Virus record (IMG/VR): IMGVR_UViG_3300037488_002545 | Coordinates: 1 to 32,786 of that record | Reading direction: 5' to 3' (one strand) | Source: a virus | Length of the DNA: 32,786 nt | Part shown: piece by piece, positions 30,482-32,786 of the stretch | How the letters are laid out: each line of letters opens with the position of its first letter | Position numbering within the stretch: the stretch's first letter is position 1 | Notes under the pieces: generated by a model | Told to the model about the DNA's origin: nothing | Database searches by the model: none | The model's input: the letters and a program-made list of their open reading frames with translations, nothing else | Program-made: the position numbers and the translations under genes

Positions 30482-31945
30482 TTATTTTTCGTTTACGATT
30501 TGGAACTGAATTTGTTTTTTGTAAGTGTTAATTTGTCCCATCATTTTAACCTGAATATCAATAAAATATTCATTAGGAATTTTGTCTCTCATATCAAAAA
30601 TGAAATAATACTCATTAGGTGTCCTGTTCAAATGAGTCCAATCTTGAACAATAACTTCAGTTTGTCCTTCTCTAACATAGACCCTATATTGAGCGTCCAC
30701 ATTTGGTAACATTTTATTTGTGGTATACGCCTCTTTAATTATTACACCTACTTTTCTAATATCACTTGTAATGATTTTTTCATTTTGTAAAATACCGTAA
30801 TAGTCAAACCCAAATTTAGACGGATCAAAAGTTGAGGTACCAATTTGTATTGATTTTTTAAGCGGATATATTGTAAAATCATTTATTACATTTGGTAAAC
30901 TAAATCCATTTAAAAATATTCCAGACCAAGTATCGTTGAATATACAAGGTGTTTTATAGTTAACAAGTGGCGGTATAACAATTTCATACACACCTTCAGT
31001 TCTTCTACAACTTGGTAAATTTATTAATCCCGGTATTGGTGTACCGCTAGCATCACTAATTGTCACAAAAGGGTTTTGATCCAAGTTCATAAAATTACCA
31101 TCTTCATAAACATACAAATAAAGTTTGTTTACCTTATTTAAGGTAAAATAATTTCTATCATCCTCAATTAAGTCATCATAGGTTGTTAAAAGATATGGTT
31201 CGTAAAATGTCTGAGTATGTCTTGTAAAAAATCCAACTGAATAACTCCCTTCGGTACCCGTTAAATTCTCAACTTGAGGTAAATAAGCAATTCCCCAACC
31301 AGTAGAACCTGTAAAAGTATTGTTTAAAATATTATTGATTTCTGTCGTCATATCAAATTCAATGTTCTCATCACCAAATTCAAAATGTTGTACATCGACA
31401 ATAGTTAATGCTGAAAATGGAACCGGCCCTAAATTCATATTGTCGTAAATACCTGGTTGTTCCCAAGTATCAATAGTTGTGGTTTGGTACCAATTAGATG
31501 GTCTTACAGAATAATTTCTGTCACTTTCTATAGGATCTGTTATGTCGTAAAAATCATACCCAACTCCCTCATCCCAATATTGTGGTTTTGATGGGTCAAA
31601 ATCTTTTGGTGGTATTCTGAATAAAATTAAATCAAAAGAGGTTGCTCTATATCTACCGTCTGGCGTTGTTGTGTTAAGTAGTTCATTATCAAAATAAGAT
31701 GTATTTGTCATTTTAAGGGTATGTCTCATACCTGAAATTGAGCAGTCTAAAGAGATAGTCCCATTTGCAACTTTTTCTCTCAATAGAGTTAAGTCTAAAT
31801 CGAAAATAAACCTTGAATACCCTGTTGGTTCACTTATACCACCATTTCCGTAAAATAGTTCTAACACAGGGTTTCTACCTGTATTCACATAACTATTTGA
31901 AACGATTGTGTTGTTTCTACTGAAATAAGAATTGTTAATTGACAT
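30482..31945 (-). CDS. Large beta-rich virion protein
   Basis: A 487-residue protein rich in Asn, Thr, Tyr, Phe and Pro with regular beta-strand patterns (MSINNSYFSRNNTIVSNSYV..., 'NKLYLYVYEDGNFMNLDQNPF', 'FDYYGILQNEK'). The middle has a long stretch describing domains of mixed loops and strands ('DDRNYFTLNKVNKLYLYVYEDG'). There are no catalytic motifs, signal peptide or membrane helices. I infer a tail, neck or fibre-related structural protein from composition and place. It follows the partial gene on the right after 20 bases and has a TATTTAT box 13 bases upstream. Confidence 0.6.
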   Translation of the reverse strand: MSINNSYFSRNNTIVSNSYVNTGRNPVLELFYGNGGISEPTGYSRFIFDLDLTLLREKVANGTISLDCSISGMRHTLKMTNTSYFDNELLNTTTPDGRYRATSFDLILFRIPPKDFDPSKPQYWDEGVGYDFYDITDPIESDRNYSVRPSNWYQTTTIDTWEQPGIYDNMNLGPVPFSALTIVDVQHFEFGDENIEFDMTTEINNILNNTFTGSTGWGIAYLPQVENLTGTEGSYSVGFFTRHTQTFYEPYLLTTYDDLIEDDRNYFTLNKVNKLYLYVYEDGNFMNLDQNPFVTISDASGTPIPGLINLPSCRRTEGVYEIVIPPLVNYKTPCIFNDTWSGIFLNGFSLPNVINDFTIYPLKKSIQIGTSTFDPSKFGFDYYGILQNEKIITSDIRKVGVIIKEAYTTNKMLPNVDAQYRVYVREGQTEVIVQDWTHLNRTPNEYYFIFDMRDKIPNEYFIDIQVKMMGQINTYKKQIQFQIVNEK

Positions 31946-31958
31946 TTATCTTTTATTA

Positions 31959-31965
31959 ATAAATA
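31959..31965 (-). promoter_or_regulatory. TATTTAT box upstream of the beta-rich virion gene
   Basis: On the minus strand TATTTAT lies 13 bases before the ATG at 31945, the same spacing as at 30472-30478. Confidence 0.5.
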
Positions 31966-32786
31966 TCAATTAATTCTAATTCTTTGGTTTAAAATAGTAG
32001 TATCTGCGTTTTGGATTAATTTATCTATTTCTGACAAGTCAGTACCATCTGTTCCTATTGGAATTGGTGCCTTGTTAGGGTTGTGAACATGAGATGCTAA
32101 AAATTTAAAAATCAATTTAATTAACTTCATTAATTCATCACCCCTAACCATTGGGTCAGTTCGTTCCGCAATTTGATTTACTAATATGTCTTGATCAATA
32201 CCGTATAGACTTGTTTGTAAATTTACTTTTTGACCCTTGGATTTAATTTGTGTTTTATGAGATAGTAGGTATATATTATCACTTCCTAAAACATTGTAGG
32301 ATGTAGGTTTCGGGCTATATGTTTCTCTATTAATTGTGACATCTACTAGTTTATTTTGTATTCCAACAACCCCTTGAGACCAAACTAAAAAGTCTCCGCT
32401 AAAATCATCATAAGGGTTAAGTTTAATTTTACCGTAAAATTTACTCACACTATTATAATCTGTAACTCCTGTTGAATTATACTTATCTAAAGTAGGTTTA
32501 TTAGGTCTAACATAAAACGGGAATTGATTAACAATGTTTGTTCCGGCTTGAGGTGGAAATTGAGAGTACCCGTCTATTTGAATTTTCCCATCATTCAAAT
32601 TATTAATAAATGCGTTAATCAAATTTGTGGCATCTTCAAAGGTTAAACCACTAAAAGAAATTTCATATTCTGTGGGGCCTTTATACTGATCTAATGGTGT
32701 GTTTAGATTTACTTGTGGGGTTGTTGTTTGTTTGTTTGGTATTAAGTTGAAGAGTTGTACATTTCCATAGTAGAATGTATCTCCTG
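31966..32786 (-). CDS. Structural protein, 5' part outside the window
   Basis: The frame runs from the stop at 31966 to the right edge of the window without a stop or a convincing start; the TTG at 32622 is inside the coding sequence, since upstream codons read on sensibly (GDTFYYGNVQLFNLIPNKQ...). At least 273 residues are present. The end, 'LMKLIKLIFKFLASHVHNPNKAPIPIG..DGTDLSEIDKLIQNADTTILNQRIRIN', with a His-x-His and 'LNQ.IRIN', resembles the ends of T4-like baseplate or neck-associated proteins in phages of Bacteroidota, as I recall. The region upstream has short strands and Pro-rich loops. It is probably the first visible member of a minus-strand structural operon. Confidence 0.6.
   Translation of the reverse strand, partial: GDTFYYGNVQLFNLIPNKQTTTPQVNLNTPLDQYKGPTEYEISFSGLTFEDATNLINAFINNLNDGKIQIDGYSQFPPQAGTNIVNQFPFYVRPNKPTLDKYNSTGVTDYNSVSKFYGKIKLNPYDDFSGDFLVWSQGVVGIQNKLVDVTINRETYSPKPTSYNVLGSDNIYLLSHKTQIKSKGQKVNLQTSLYGIDQDILVNQIAERTDPMVRGDELMKLIKLIFKFLASHVHNPNKAPIPIGTDGTDLSEIDKLIQNADTTILNQRIRIN

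Noticed and set aside
1-32786. CRISPR array, insertion sequence, integrase or ordinary tRNA genes
   Set aside because: I looked for spaced direct repeats, transposase motifs and cloverleaf patterns on both strands and found none apart from the tRNA-like part of the tmRNA.

Overview
This window is a stretch of a T4-like (myovirus-type) phage genome whose host is most likely a member of the Bacteroidota, probably a flavobacterium. The phage assignment rests on a T4-order head module: large terminase (gp17), portal (gp20), prohead protease (gp21), acidic core/scaffold (gp22-like) and major capsid protein (gp23). The host inference rests on AT-rich coding sequence, absence of Shine-Dalgarno sequences, promoters of the Bacteroidota form TTG-N19/20-TAnnTTTG, a bS21 ribosomal protein of Bacteroidota type, a flavobacterial-type ClpC and a Bacteroidota-like tmRNA resume codon (Gly).

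Layout. 1-6.8 kb: unknown proteins, a secreted CAP-domain protein, a 57-aa holin-like protein, a lysozyme-like virion/lysis protein, a membrane GAF-like protein, a DNA-glycosylase-like family protein and a two-domain endolysin (amidase + M15-type peptidase). 6.8-7.8 kb: no credible gene but a very large, densely structured non-coding RNA with its own promoter, a helix joining its two ends and a U-tract. 7.85-8.3 kb (minus strand): a tmRNA with promoter, PK1 pseudoknot, G3-U70 acceptor pair and terminator; its tag ends in VTVA instead of the usual LAA. 8.4-12.6 kb: an unknown acidic protein, then on the minus strand a ClpC-like unfoldase lacking its N-domain followed by a zinc aminopeptidase. 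12.7-16.8 kb: KTSC protein, nucleotidyltransferase, a repeat-rich protein and two small coupled genes leading into the terminase. 16.8-26.9 kb: head morphogenesis module, interrupted by an antisense bS21 gene. 26.9-32.8 kb: a DUF5872 fusion protein, a lipoprotein and beta-rich virion proteins on the minus strand, the last running off the window.

How it fits together. The phage appears to carry its own translation and quality-control kit: bS21, tmRNA, ClpC and a peptidase, next to a giant RNA of the GOLLD/ROOL style. A recurrent TATTTAT box precedes most late-type genes on both strands and is a candidate late promoter; at several genes the ATG lies so close that the mRNA would be leaderless. 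Many virion-type proteins carry short helices ending in L/I-x-E, the cleavage pattern of T4-type prohead proteases, suggesting a shared packaging or maturation signal.
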